Below, piece by piece: positions 25,934-34,205 of a DNA stretch of 64,000 nucleotides (positions are counted from its first letter, which is position 1; each line of letters opens with the position of its first letter). The DNA comes from Burkholderia latens (GTDB lineage: Bacteria > Pseudomonadota > Gammaproteobacteria > Burkholderiales > Burkholderiaceae), in the NCBI RefSeq assembly GCF_902499045.1, contig NZ_CABVPL010000004.1, positions 186,001-250,000 on the forward strand. The letters run 5' to 3'. The notes below the pieces were generated by a model, which was given only the letters and a program-made list of their open reading frames with translations, searched no databases and was not told where the DNA came from. The position numbers and the translations under genes are program-made.

Positions 25934-26911
25934 TCAGTCTCGATCGGCCATCATTGAAAGATTGCCGCGGATGCGGGCATATTCATCGGCCTGTTCGCGC
26001 AATGCGTTAACGGCCGTTTCGACGTCCGTTACCTGGAAGCGGACCTGGCATCCCACCGGCGCCTGCGCGAGTTTCCAGAGATCGGCCTCGATGACGGTCG
26101 CAATCTTCGGGTATCCGCCACATGTATTGGCTTCCGCCATCTGAACGATCGGCTGTCCGGATGACGGAACCTGAACCGTGCCGGGGACGATCCCGTGCGA
26201 CAGCAGTTCGACGTGCTCGGTCAGCGGGAGCATTGGGCCGCTGAGGCGATATCCCACTCGATTGGCTTCCGCCGTCACTTCATATTCGGATTGCCCGAAC
26301 TCAGCGCGGGCCGATTCCGTGAAGCGGTCATATTCGGCGCCCCGCAAGAATCTGACGGTCACGCAGCCTTTTGATAGTTCCTGCATGAATGAAGCCAGGC
26401 GTTGCGGAACAATGCCAAGCCCGGATGCCTTGCTGACTGGAGGAGTGCGGCGGCTTCGCACCTTCAGCACGTCGCCGCGTTTCAGGCCTCGACCCTCCAT
26501 CCCACCGAAACCGCCTTTGAGATCGGTAGCTTCGGATCCCAAAATTGGCTCGATATCGATTCCTCCGCCGATTGCGAGATACGCGCGCGCCCCTCTCCTG
26601 GGATGTTCAATCACGACAGTTTGCCCAGCCTTGGCCGAGCGGCGCCACCATGGCGCGAGTGTCAGATCATCGAGGCGAACGGTGCAGTCGGCCCCGGTCG
26701 TCGCGAAATCGGTATCCTGCTGAAAGCGCAGCCGGAACGGGAACATATTGACCTCGATACCGGCCGCGCCGGGATCGTTGCCGACCAAAGCGTTTGCGAG
26801 CGTGAGCGCCATGGTGTCCATCGCACCGCCACGGCTGATCCCACTCTCAAGGTGTCCGCGCCGACCGAGATCCTGAATAAGGTTCGCGGCACCATTCGAC
26901 AGTACTTCCAT
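25934..26911 (-). CDS. pxpC: 5-oxoprolinase subunit C homologue (biotin-dependent carboxyltransferase AHS2/KipA family)
   Basis: A 325-residue AHS2/KipA protein, the domain that in urea carboxylase forms half of the carboxyltransferase. Signatures: IQDLGRRGHLESGISRGGAMD near the start, FATTGADCTVRLDD, GARAYLAIGGGID, and HGIVPGTVQVPSSGQPIVQM with CGGYPKIATV. The ATG overlaps the pxpB stop (TGATG), so B and C are coupled and presumably form a complex. Confidence 0.92.
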   Translation of the reverse strand: MEVLSNGAANLIQDLGRRGHLESGISRGGAMDTMALTLANALVGNDPGAAGIEVNMFPFRLRFQQDTDFATTGADCTVRLDDLTLAPWWRRSAKAGQTVVIEHPRRGARAYLAIGGGIDIEPILGSEATDLKGGFGGMEGRGLKRGDVLKVRSRRTPPVSKASGLGIVPQRLASFMQELSKGCVTVRFLRGAEYDRFTESARAEFGQSEYEVTAEANRVGYRLSGPMLPLTEHVELLSHGIVPGTVQVPSSGQPIVQMAEANTCGGYPKIATVIEADLWKLAQAPVGCQVRFQVTDVETAVNALREQADEYARIRGNLSMMADRD

Positions 26912-27627
26912 CACAGTTCAATCCTCGCTACGCTGAATCGAACCCGGTCGCCCGGCGACAACAAGCAGACCGGGTCACGTTTGACGTTAAACATTTCGAG
27001 CGTGGTCGTACCTAGCAGATGCCATCCGGACGGCGCCGTGCATGGCATGACGCCGGCCTGCGCGCCGCCAACGATCACCGTGCCGGCCGGGACCTTGATC
27101 CGCGGAACCTTCCGTCTTGGCACCCTCAATTCCGGCGGCAATCCCGTCATGTAAGCGAAACCCGGCATGGAGCCGATGCTGGCCACGCTGTACTCCGCTT
27201 CAGCGTGACGCCGGATGTATTCGCGGACATCCATCAGCGCGCCCGCTGCCAGTTGACGCAAGTCCTCACCGGCATCACCACCATATACGACGGGAATCTC
27301 GATCTCCCGGCCGAGCTGAACGAGGGGTTCCGTCGTTTCCCAGAGTCGGACCATCAAATCGCCGGCCTCTCTGGGAGCAAGCGACAGCGGGTCGAAAACG
27401 AACAGGAGATTGTTGACGCCCAATACCAGCTCCTGCGATCGTTTCGCGTCCCCTAACGAGCGGATTCGCTGTGCGAGCGCAAAAAGTCGCTGCTGCAATA
27501 TGGGATCGAAGGGACCGTTCGATGGATCGAACAGAATCGCGCCAGCCCCGGCTGCATGAACGCGAGGTTCAGCGGCAGACCGACGATCGGACGCCACGAG
27601 TTCAGCAGGAGAGGTCATTCGGTTCAT
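26911..27627 (-). CDS. pxpB: 5-oxoprolinase subunit B homologue (AHS1/KipI family)
   Basis: A 238-residue AHS1/KipI protein, the other half of the carboxyltransferase-like pair. The C-terminal signature is clear: SIGSMPGFAYMTGLPPELRV, PRRKVPRIKVPAGTVIVGG and PSGWHLLGTTTL. The N-terminus (HAAGAGAILFD) diverges from the usual PAGDRALLVEF. The start is uncertain: 27627 is used here, but an in-frame ATG at 27690 overlaps the MFS stop (ATGA) and would add 21 residues. Frames extending further upstream are only shadows of the MFS gene. Confidence 0.88.
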   Translation of the reverse strand: MNRMTSPAELVASDRRSAAEPRVHAAGAGAILFDPSNGPFDPILQQRLFALAQRIRSLGDAKRSQELVLGVNNLLFVFDPLSLAPREAGDLMVRLWETTEPLVQLGREIEIPVVYGGDAGEDLRQLAAGALMDVREYIRRHAEAEYSVASIGSMPGFAYMTGLPPELRVPRRKVPRIKVPAGTVIVGGAQAGVMPCTAPSGWHLLGTTTLEMFNVKRDPVCLLSPGDRVRFSVARIEL

Positions 27628-27686
27628 TTCGTCGCTCAGCTTGCTCGTTCGGAGGAGTGGGCGGCATGTGCCGCGGTTCGCTTCGT

Positions 27687-29015
27687 TCATTCCTGGAGCG
27701 GGTCGCGGGCGGTTTCCCGGGCCGCATACAGGGCGGCGAGCGTGATGGCGAGGCCGGTGCCGACGTATAGCGCAATTGGCACGACAGACAGATACGCCTT
27801 GTATAGAGCGGCGAAGGCCAACGGCCCGAACGCACCACCTACGATGCCGCCGAGCGTTGCCGCGAGCGAAGCGCCGGCATACCGGACACGGGTCGGAAAC
27901 TGTTCCGTCACGAATGAAGCCTGCGGCCCATACATCATTGCCTGGAAAAGCATGCCAATCACCACCGCGGCGCAGATGCTTGCAGGCTGACGCGAATCCA
28001 TCAGCGCGAAGTATGCGAACGCCCATGCGATCGACAGCACGGCGCCCGAACCATATACAATGCGTCGGCCCAGCCGGTCGGACAAGCCACCGAAGATTGG
28101 GACACAAATTGCATGCAATACAGACCCGAGCATCGTCGCGGTGAGTGCGAGCGAGCGTGGCAGATGCAGAATGGTCGTGATGTAGGTAAGCGAGAAGACG
28201 ATCAAAAGGCCGTAGACGAGATCGGAACCGATGCGCACGCTGCCGGCGATCAGCAATCGTCGCCAATGTCCGGCAACGACTTCCTTGATCGGAAGCTGTG
28301 CCTTTTGACTGTGGCGTTCCAGTTGCTTGAACATGGGCGTTTCATCTACACCGCGCCGCAACCACAGGCCGAACGCCACCAGAATGGCGCTTGAGAGAAA
28401 CGGAATACGCCATCCCCAGTACTGGAAATCGTGAGTCGACAACAACGTCGAGCACATGGCAAGAAATCCCGCGCCGAGCAATGTGCCGCACGCCGGCCCG
28501 ACCTGGGCAAACGACGCATTGAGTCCGCGGTGACGTTGATCGCCGTGTTCCATGGACAACAGAACGGCGCCCGCCCATTCGCCACCAATTGCCGCGCCTT
28601 GTAGGAACCTCAGGGCGACCAGCAAGATCGGACTCCAGATACCCCACACCTGATAAGTCGGCAACAATCCCATCGCTCCAGTTGCCGCGCCCATCATGAC
28701 GAGTGTTGCAACAAGCACGAATCGCCGGCCGAGCTTGTCCCCCAGGTGACCGAATACGATGCCACCGAACGGGCGCGACAGATAGCCAACGGCATAAGTT
28801 GAGAAGGCGAGGATGGTGCCCGTCATCGGATCGAACGACGGAAAGAAGATCGTGTTGAACACCAGCGCGGCCATCAGGTTGTAGATGGTGAAATCGAACC
28901 ATTCGAGCGTAGTGCCGATTGAACTCGCGGCGGCGAGACGGCCCATGCGCGGCTTGAGGATGGAACCCTCATGCGAGGCATGCTTGTCCTGCGCGAACGT
29001 CGTCGAGTTTTCCAT
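27687..29015 (-). CDS. MFS transporter, metabolite:H+ symporter type
   Basis: A 442-residue, 12-helix major facilitator of the metabolite:H+ symporter (MHS) group, whose members carry shikimate, proline/betaine, citrate or ketoglutarate. Visible are SSIGTTLEWFDFTIYNLMAAL, the loop GHLGDKLGRRFVLV and RFLQGAAIGGEWAGAVLLSMEH, diagnostic for this group, plus GGLSDRLGRRIV in the second half. The start at 29015 follows AAGGAG and overlaps the stop of the upstream gene (TAATG). It probably imports the substrate of the PxpABC/carboxylase complex. Confidence 0.92.
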   Translation of the reverse strand: MENSTTFAQDKHASHEGSILKPRMGRLAAASSIGTTLEWFDFTIYNLMAALVFNTIFFPSFDPMTGTILAFSTYAVGYLSRPFGGIVFGHLGDKLGRRFVLVATLVMMGAATGAMGLLPTYQVWGIWSPILLVALRFLQGAAIGGEWAGAVLLSMEHGDQRHRGLNASFAQVGPACGTLLGAGFLAMCSTLLSTHDFQYWGWRIPFLSSAILVAFGLWLRRGVDETPMFKQLERHSQKAQLPIKEVVAGHWRRLLIAGSVRIGSDLVYGLLIVFSLTYITTILHLPRSLALTATMLGSVLHAICVPIFGGLSDRLGRRIVYGSGAVLSIAWAFAYFALMDSRQPASICAAVVIGMLFQAMMYGPQASFVTEQFPTRVRYAGASLAATLGGIVGGAFGPLAFAALYKAYLSVVPIALYVGTGLAITLAALYAARETARDPLQE

Positions 29016-29662
29016 TACGCACACTCCTTGGCATCGAGGTTCCATGCAAGGCAATACCTTGCGGTATCCGCCATCGAGCCGTTAAGCGCGTTGATGGCAG
29101 TTTGCAGTGCCGATTCGCTTGATGACGCGCTGCTGCTCTCGATGATCAGAATCGGTCGCATTTGGCGACAAGACATGTCCTCTAGCGGCAGAGGCCTGCT
29201 TAACTCGTCGTTCGGAAGAAGCAGGTATGAGCGGACGAAACCGGTGCGTTGCGACAGCGTGTGTCCGAGCTTGATACATTGTTCAATGAGTCGCTCGGCT
29301 TCGTCCGACATGCCCAGCTGCAAAATCGCCAGCCATCCGCCGGACCCTTTGCCGATTTCGGCGTGCAGGGTGCCGATCCGCCGCACTGGTGAGCGCATCT
29401 TCGACAGTACGTCGATGGACCATGGCGTCTGGTGACGAAACGCGTGCGCGTATGCAGGAGAGTCGAAGGCAGATACCGCACGCGCCCAGTACAGCGCCAG
29501 GTAGCGCCGGCCACCGCTAACGGCGACGTAACGCGACGCGGACAAAACGCCGTCCATCCTGACTCGATCCTCGAGGTGTTCGCTGTCATACCATCGATTG
29601 AAGTCCTCTTCGTCCTGCGCATCGACATCGGATGCGACGAACAGCAACCCGCGCGGCTCCAT
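29015..29662 (-). CDS. Hypothetical protein with dimeric alpha-beta barrel features
   Basis: A 215-residue protein that I cannot assign to a known function. The N-terminal half (GLLFVASDVDAQDEEDFNRWYDSEHLEDRVR, split by strand/helix pattern) resembles EthD/DUF4286-like dimeric alpha-beta barrel proteins, in which DFNRWYDxEH is a frequent motif. The second half could be a second, weaker copy. There is no signal peptide or membrane helix. It is the first gene of the carboxylase operon, has AAGGAGA before its ATG, and is coupled to the MFS gene, so it is likely to be functional in the same pathway. Confidence 0.72.
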   Translation of the reverse strand: MEPRGLLFVASDVDAQDEEDFNRWYDSEHLEDRVRMDGVLSASRYVAVSGGRRYLALYWARAVSAFDSPAYAHAFRHQTPWSIDVLSKMRSPVRRIGTLHAEIGKGSGGWLAILQLGMSDEAERLIEQCIKLGHTLSQRTGFVRSYLLLPNDELSRPLPLEDMSCRQMRPILIIESSSASSSESALQTAINALNGSMADTARYCLAWNLDAKECA

Positions 29663-30059
29663 ACTTGTCTCCTTGAGTTTCCGAATGGATTAGACCGGTT
29701 CATCGTCTCTACCCAATAAATGCTGGGCAACCGGGAATTTGTTGGTAAAACTGATAAGTTTTTCTTGTTGACGGGGCCCCCGGGTACGCCGGAACGGGCA
29801 GTAGCGGTGATTGCCGCATCTGGCGACGTGGCAGCTGGGGCGGGTTTTCCCCGGGCACGTGATACCGGCAATGTAGGCGATAACGGCAGAGGGGACGGAT
29901 GGGTGTCCGGTACTTGATCGCCAGTGGGGCGTCGTATTCGTCTGCGGTTTCCGGGGATTTACACGGAAAAATTTTCGGGCGAAAGTCCGTCTGCTATATC
30001 CGCACCAAGCGCTTTCGCGCGGCGGCTTACTCGCATACGTTTGCCAGGATTCCTTCCCC
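29663..30059. promoter_or_regulatory. Divergent intergenic region with AAAACT-GATA-AGTTTT inverted repeat
   Basis: A gap of 397 bases between the carboxylase operon (minus) and a LysR gene (plus). An exact inverted repeat AAAACT, GATA, AGTTTT lies at 29747-29762, about 85-100 bases before the operon start, a usual place for a LysR recognition site. No gene is supported in the gap. Confidence 0.5.
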
Positions 30060-30968
30060 ATGAACACCCGCTTTTTGGAAAGTTTCCTCGTTGCCGTCGA
30101 GCTTGGCAGCTTTCGCTCAGCCGCCGAGCGCTTGCACGTCACTCAGGCGGCCATCTCGAATCGCATCGCGGCTCTCGAAGAAGAGATCGGTGCGCGCGTG
30201 TTCGATCGGGATTCACGTGAGATGCGCCTTACTCCGGTCGGCGTGCGGCTGATTCAGTATGGCGAGCGCATGCTTGAACTTCAAAGTGAAATCATGCAAC
30301 TTGGGCGAACTGACCGGAAACTGCTCGGGAGCGTGCGTATCGGCGCGATCGATACCATTGTTCACACCTGGCTTATTGGATTTGTCGAGCATCTGCAGTC
30401 GACGTATCCCGGGATCGAGGTTCAGTTGAGCGCGGAATCGTCGGAGCGGCTCAATCGGAGTCTGCGCGATGGAGATGTGGACGTTGCGCTGCAGACTGAT
30501 CAATTGATCGGGCAGGGGATGTACAGCAAGGCCTGTCTGCCGATGGCAATGGGATGGATCGGCAGGCCCGGCTCGGCGTCGGTCGGTATGGACGTCCATG
30601 AACTGCTCGCGCGACCGGTTGTCTCGATGAGCCGTGGATCGCAGCCCTATCTCGTACTCCGGGACGTCTTCAAACGCGCGGACGTGCCGATGGGAAAAGT
30701 CCATTGCGCCAACTCGATCGATGCCATCGTGAGGCTGGTCAAGAGCGGTTTCGGCAACGCGCTGATTCCGTTGCCGCCGGTGCGGGATCAGGTGGAGCGC
30801 GGGGAGGTCGAGATCATCCCCTTTGGATTGCCCCTGCGGCCTCAAGGGCTGGTCGTCAGCTACATGGAAAGCCGAGCATCCGATGCAATCCGCTTTGTCG
30901 CGGATCTCGCCTGTCAGGAGGCTGATCGCTTCACCCGTTCGTTACCCGTGCCGTTCTCGCAGGTTTGA
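30060..30968 (+). CDS. LysR-family transcriptional regulator
   Basis: A 302-residue LysR protein. The helix-turn-helix is LGSFRSAAERLHVTQAAISN with RIAALEEEIGARVFDRDSRE. The effector domain contains VRIGAIDTIVHTWL and the C-terminal GFGNALIPLPPV. It is divergent from the eight-gene biotin carboxylase/PxpABC operon and is the likely regulator of it. It converges with the next LysR gene at 31084 with a 115-base gap in which I see no strong terminator. Confidence 0.92.
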   Translation: MNTRFLESFLVAVELGSFRSAAERLHVTQAAISNRIAALEEEIGARVFDRDSREMRLTPVGVRLIQYGERMLELQSEIMQLGRTDRKLLGSVRIGAIDTIVHTWLIGFVEHLQSTYPGIEVQLSAESSERLNRSLRDGDVDVALQTDQLIGQGMYSKACLPMAMGWIGRPGSASVGMDVHELLARPVVSMSRGSQPYLVLRDVFKRADVPMGKVHCANSIDAIVRLVKSGFGNALIPLPPVRDQVERGEVEIIPFGLPLRPQGLVVSYMESRASDAIRFVADLACQEADRFTRSLPVPFSQV

Positions 30969-31083
30969 ACGTTGCAGTCGAGAGGACGTGGGAATCGGCC
31001 ATGCCGCCTCCCGGTTTCCCAACGTGGCATCGGCTCGCAATACAGCGAACAGCATCGGGGCAGTTCACCGGCATGGTGACGGC

Positions 31084-31998
31084 TCAGAGGCGGCGGGCCG
31101 GCTGTTGTTTCAACAAAGCAACCACTGCGTCCACCATTGGGTGGTAGCGGTTCGAGTTCCATACCAGTGCCGCCGTTATCACCATCACCCTTTCTTTCAA
31201 AGGTCTCACGACGACGTTTCCGGGTACCAGCTTGCGCATTGACGACGGCACCAGGGCAACACCTTGTCCGCAACCGACGTACGCGACCTGTGACGTAATC
31301 GATCGGACCTCGTGCATGACGCGAGGTGCCAGCCCATGGGATCGGCAAACGGACATCAGCAAGTCGAAATAGTCCGGCGCGACCTGTCGCGACGAAACGA
31401 CCATTTGCTCACCCGCCAAGGATCGCAATCGTACTCTCGGCAACGACGCAAGCGCGTGATCCTTGGGAAGCGCGACGGCCAGGCGATCTTCGGCAAGCGG
31501 CATCGTAAGGATGCCGTTTCCGACCTCTCTGTCGACGCGCACGAATGCGAGATCCAGCTCTCCCGCTTCGAGCGCGGGAATTGCGTCGACGCTGTCAATT
31601 TCCTTCACGAAAACCGTCAGATCCGGATGAGCCCGCTTGAGCTCGTCCAGCAGGGGCGGGACAGTTTCGAGCATCGCGGACGTAATGGCTCCCACGTGCA
31701 GGACCCCGGACCGTCCCGATGCGACCTCACGGACGACGCGCTCTAGCCGTTCGACCTGACTCGTGAATTGTTGTACGGCAGGCAGGATCGCGGCGCCGGC
31801 GGGGCTGAGTTGCGTGCCCTGGCGGGAGCGATAAAAAAGCTGAAGCCCTAGCGATTGCTCGAGGATCTTTATCTGAGCCGTCAATGGCGGCTGAGATACG
31901 TTCAAGCGCTTCGCCGCTCGTCCAAAGTGCTGTTCTTCGGCAACGGCCAGAAACATCCACAGCTGGCGAATTAGCCTGAAGTCGATCGTATTGCTCAT
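31084..31998 (-). CDS. LysR-family transcriptional regulator
   Basis: A 304-residue LysR protein. The DNA-binding region is HFGRAAKRLNVSQPPLTAQI followed by LEQSLGLQLFYRSRQGTQLS, close to the CatR/BenM-type subgroup that responds to aromatic or dicarboxylic acids. The start ATG at 31998 has GGAG about ten bases upstream. It is divergent from the triple RraA operon beginning at 32190 across 191 bases and is the probable regulator of that operon. Confidence 0.92.
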   Translation of the reverse strand: MSNTIDFRLIRQLWMFLAVAEEQHFGRAAKRLNVSQPPLTAQIKILEQSLGLQLFYRSRQGTQLSPAGAAILPAVQQFTSQVERLERVVREVASGRSGVLHVGAITSAMLETVPPLLDELKRAHPDLTVFVKEIDSVDAIPALEAGELDLAFVRVDREVGNGILTMPLAEDRLAVALPKDHALASLPRVRLRSLAGEQMVVSSRQVAPDYFDLLMSVCRSHGLAPRVMHEVRSITSQVAYVGCGQGVALVPSSMRKLVPGNVVVRPLKERVMVITAALVWNSNRYHPMVDAVVALLKQQPARRL

Positions 31999-32189
31999 GC
32001 GGGTTTTCTCCGTCCTGAATGTTCGGCGATAGAAAAATTCGCAGGAAGGTGCACATTTTCCGCTCGCCTGACCCCAAAACACAGGTTTTCGCTGATTCGA
32101 AAATGGTATCAGCCAGATACGAAATTAGAAATTTACAGATCAACGTGGTAACGCGACGATTGTGCCACCTGTCAACGAACGCAACCGCG

Positions 32190-32849
32190 ATGAACCTCAC
32201 CTCGATCCTCGACCGCCTCGCCGCGCTCGACACCAACACCGTTTCCGATGCGCTCGATTTTCTCGATCTCCCGGGCGCGACTTACGGCCTTCGCCCTTTG
32301 TGGGACTGCCCGAAGATCGTTGGCCGCGCGAGCACGATTCAGCTTGGTCCCAAAGCGGATGCCAAGCCCACCGTGCATTTGATCTCGCCTGTCATCGATG
32401 CGGTAACCACGAACGACCGCGTGCTGGTGATTGCGGGCGGTGCTGACGGAATTTCGTGCTGGGGCGACATTCTCGCCAATGCCGCCACGGCAAAGCAAAT
32501 CCGCGGATCCGTCATCGACGGCCTGAGCCGCGACATCGAGGGCAGCGAGTCGATCGGCTATCCGGTCTACGGTCGCGGCGTGACGATGATCAGCGCGCGC
32601 AATCGCGTGATCCAGGTTGACTCCGGCAAAGCAGTCCAGATGGGGGGCGTCACCGTGCACGAGGGGGACTACGTCATTGCCGATCGCTGCGGCACGGTGT
32701 TCGTGCCGGCAGCGCGTATCGAGGAGGTGCTGGATCTCGGCGAGCGCATTGCGCGTCGGCAGGATGGCATGGTCGCAGCCGTGCGCGCCGGCAGGTCCGT
32801 TGCCGAGGTCATGCATGACAAGGAATTCGAGGCCATCGCGGCCCGCTGA
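32190..32849 (+). CDS. RraA-family (HMG/CHA aldolase-like) protein 1
   Basis: A 219-residue RraA-like protein. Catalytic relatives are class II aldolases that split 4-hydroxy-4-methyl-2-oxoglutarate or oxaloacetate-type acids with a divalent metal. The active-site signature is present: WGDIL at about 91-95 and VIDGLSRDI, whose Arg-Asp pair is required for aldolase activity. The ATG at 32190 was chosen over upstream frames, which overlap the LysR promoter. It is the first of three tandem paralogues, 27 bases before the second. Confidence 0.87.
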   Translation: MNLTSILDRLAALDTNTVSDALDFLDLPGATYGLRPLWDCPKIVGRASTIQLGPKADAKPTVHLISPVIDAVTTNDRVLVIAGGADGISCWGDILANAATAKQIRGSVIDGLSRDIEGSESIGYPVYGRGVTMISARNRVIQVDSGKAVQMGGVTVHEGDYVIADRCGTVFVPAARIEEVLDLGERIARRQDGMVAAVRAGRSVAEVMHDKEFEAIAAR

Positions 32850-32876
32850 TTCGACACCATTGGGGAGCTTTTTTGT

Positions 32877-33557
32877 ATGACGAATCCGAACAGAGCGAGC
32901 GAGGAAGATCGGGAATTGGTCTCGTTGTTCGCCGGGCTGGACACCCCCGGTGTCTCCGACGCCATGGACAAGCTGGGCTTGCACGGGCAGTCGCTGGGCA
33001 TCATGCCGCTGGCGAACTATACGAAGGTGGTCGTAGGGCCGGCATTTACCGTCAAGTACGTGCCGGCCAGCGATCCGCCCGGCACCGTCGGGGACTTCAT
33101 TGATGAGGTCGCGGAGGGAGACGTGGTCGTCATCGACAACGACGGTCGCACCGATTGCACGGTCTGGGGCGACATCATGACCCAGTACGCAGGGCTGCGT
33201 GAGATCGCCGGCACCGTGATCGACGGTGTCTGTCGCGACGTGAACACGGCGCTGGCCGACAACTATCCGCTGTTTACGGCTGGTCGCTTCATGCGGACAG
33301 GCAAGGACCGCGTGCAGGTCGAATCGGTGAATACCACGGTGGGGATTGGAACCGTCCGCGTGGCGGCGCGGGACATTGTGGTGGCAGATGCGAACGGTGT
33401 CGTCGTCGTGCCGCGCGGCCGCGCCCGTGAAGTAGCCGAAATTGCCCGCACGATCGAGGAAGTCGAGTCGCGGATCCGCGAGCTGATCGCGGAAGGCAAG
33501 TCCCTCGGCGACGCACGCGCCGCACTCGGCTATCACAAACTTCAAACCAAGGGTTGA
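32877..33557 (+). CDS. RraA-family (HMG/CHA aldolase-like) protein 2
   Basis: A 226-residue second RraA paralogue. The aldolase signature reads WGDIM ... GTVIDGVCRDV, so the catalytic Arg-Asp is retained. The N-terminal LFAGLDTPGVSDAMDKLGLH and the VVADANGVVVVP strand near the end are typical. It ends three bases before the third copy, so all three are one transcript. It is diverged well below simple duplication levels from its neighbours, which suggests separate substrates or a hetero-oligomer. Confidence 0.87.
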   Translation: MTNPNRASEEDRELVSLFAGLDTPGVSDAMDKLGLHGQSLGIMPLANYTKVVVGPAFTVKYVPASDPPGTVGDFIDEVAEGDVVVIDNDGRTDCTVWGDIMTQYAGLREIAGTVIDGVCRDVNTALADNYPLFTAGRFMRTGKDRVQVESVNTTVGIGTVRVAARDIVVADANGVVVVPRGRAREVAEIARTIEEVESRIRELIAEGKSLGDARAALGYHKLQTKG

Positions 33558-33560
33558 GTC

Positions 33561-34205
33561 ATGATCAACGCCCGTTCGTACGACCCGCTTCTGCTGGCGC
33601 AAGCGTGCACGCTTGGTACATCGACGCTGCACGAAGCGTCCGGTCTTGCTACTAGCTCGGTCGATCCCGCGATTCGCACAGTATGGCAGGGGGCCTCGAT
33701 TGCCGGGCCTGCGTATCCGCTGGAATGTTCCCCGGGCGACAACCTGTCTATCCACATTGCGATGGAACAGGTGCCGAGGGGGAGTGTGCTCGTCGTATCG
33801 ACCGGTGGCTTCTTGTCGGGCTACTGGGGCGAAGTGCTGACCGTGGCGGCCGAGGCTGCCGGTGTCGTCGGTCTGGTCATCGACGGAGGTGTGCGGGACA
33901 TCGCGGCCCTGATCAACCGGCGGTTTCCCGTGTTCACCCGCGGTATCTGCATGCGCGGCACGATCAAGGCCAGTGCACCGTCGGTTGGGCAGCCGATCAG
34001 CTTTGCCGGCACGCCGGTGGCGCCTGGGGATCTGGTCATTGCTGACGATGACGGTGTCCTCGTGATCCCGGCGGCACACGTCGGAGAGACGCTGGCTCAG
34101 GGGCAGATCCGTGCCGAGAAGGAAGCAAAGATGATGGACGCGTTGCGTGAAGGGCGCAGCACGCTGGAGCTGATGGGGCTCACCAGCTGGAGGGCCGCGC
34201 AATGA
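33561..34205 (+). CDS. RraA-family (HMG/CHA aldolase-like) protein 3
   Basis: A 214-residue third RraA paralogue with WGEVL ... LVIDGGVRDI; here Glu replaces Asp in the first motif, and Arg-Asp is kept. The C-terminal DLVIADDDGVLVIP is typical of hydroxy-acid aldolases of the family. Its stop overlaps the ATG of the aminotransferase gene (ATGA). Of the three it most resembles the classical HMG aldolases in the GDN and VIDGGVRD contexts. Confidence 0.87.
   Translation: MINARSYDPLLLAQACTLGTSTLHEASGLATSSVDPAIRTVWQGASIAGPAYPLECSPGDNLSIHIAMEQVPRGSVLVVSTGGFLSGYWGEVLTVAAEAAGVVGLVIDGGVRDIAALINRRFPVFTRGICMRGTIKASAPSVGQPISFAGTPVAPGDLVIADDDGVLVIPAAHVGETLAQGQIRAEKEAKMMDALREGRSTLELMGLTSWRAAQ

Noticed and set aside
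31060-31082. Possible terminator hairpin (TTCACC ... GGTGAC) between convergent LysR genes
   Set aside because: Only five paired bases and no T-run; too weak to report.
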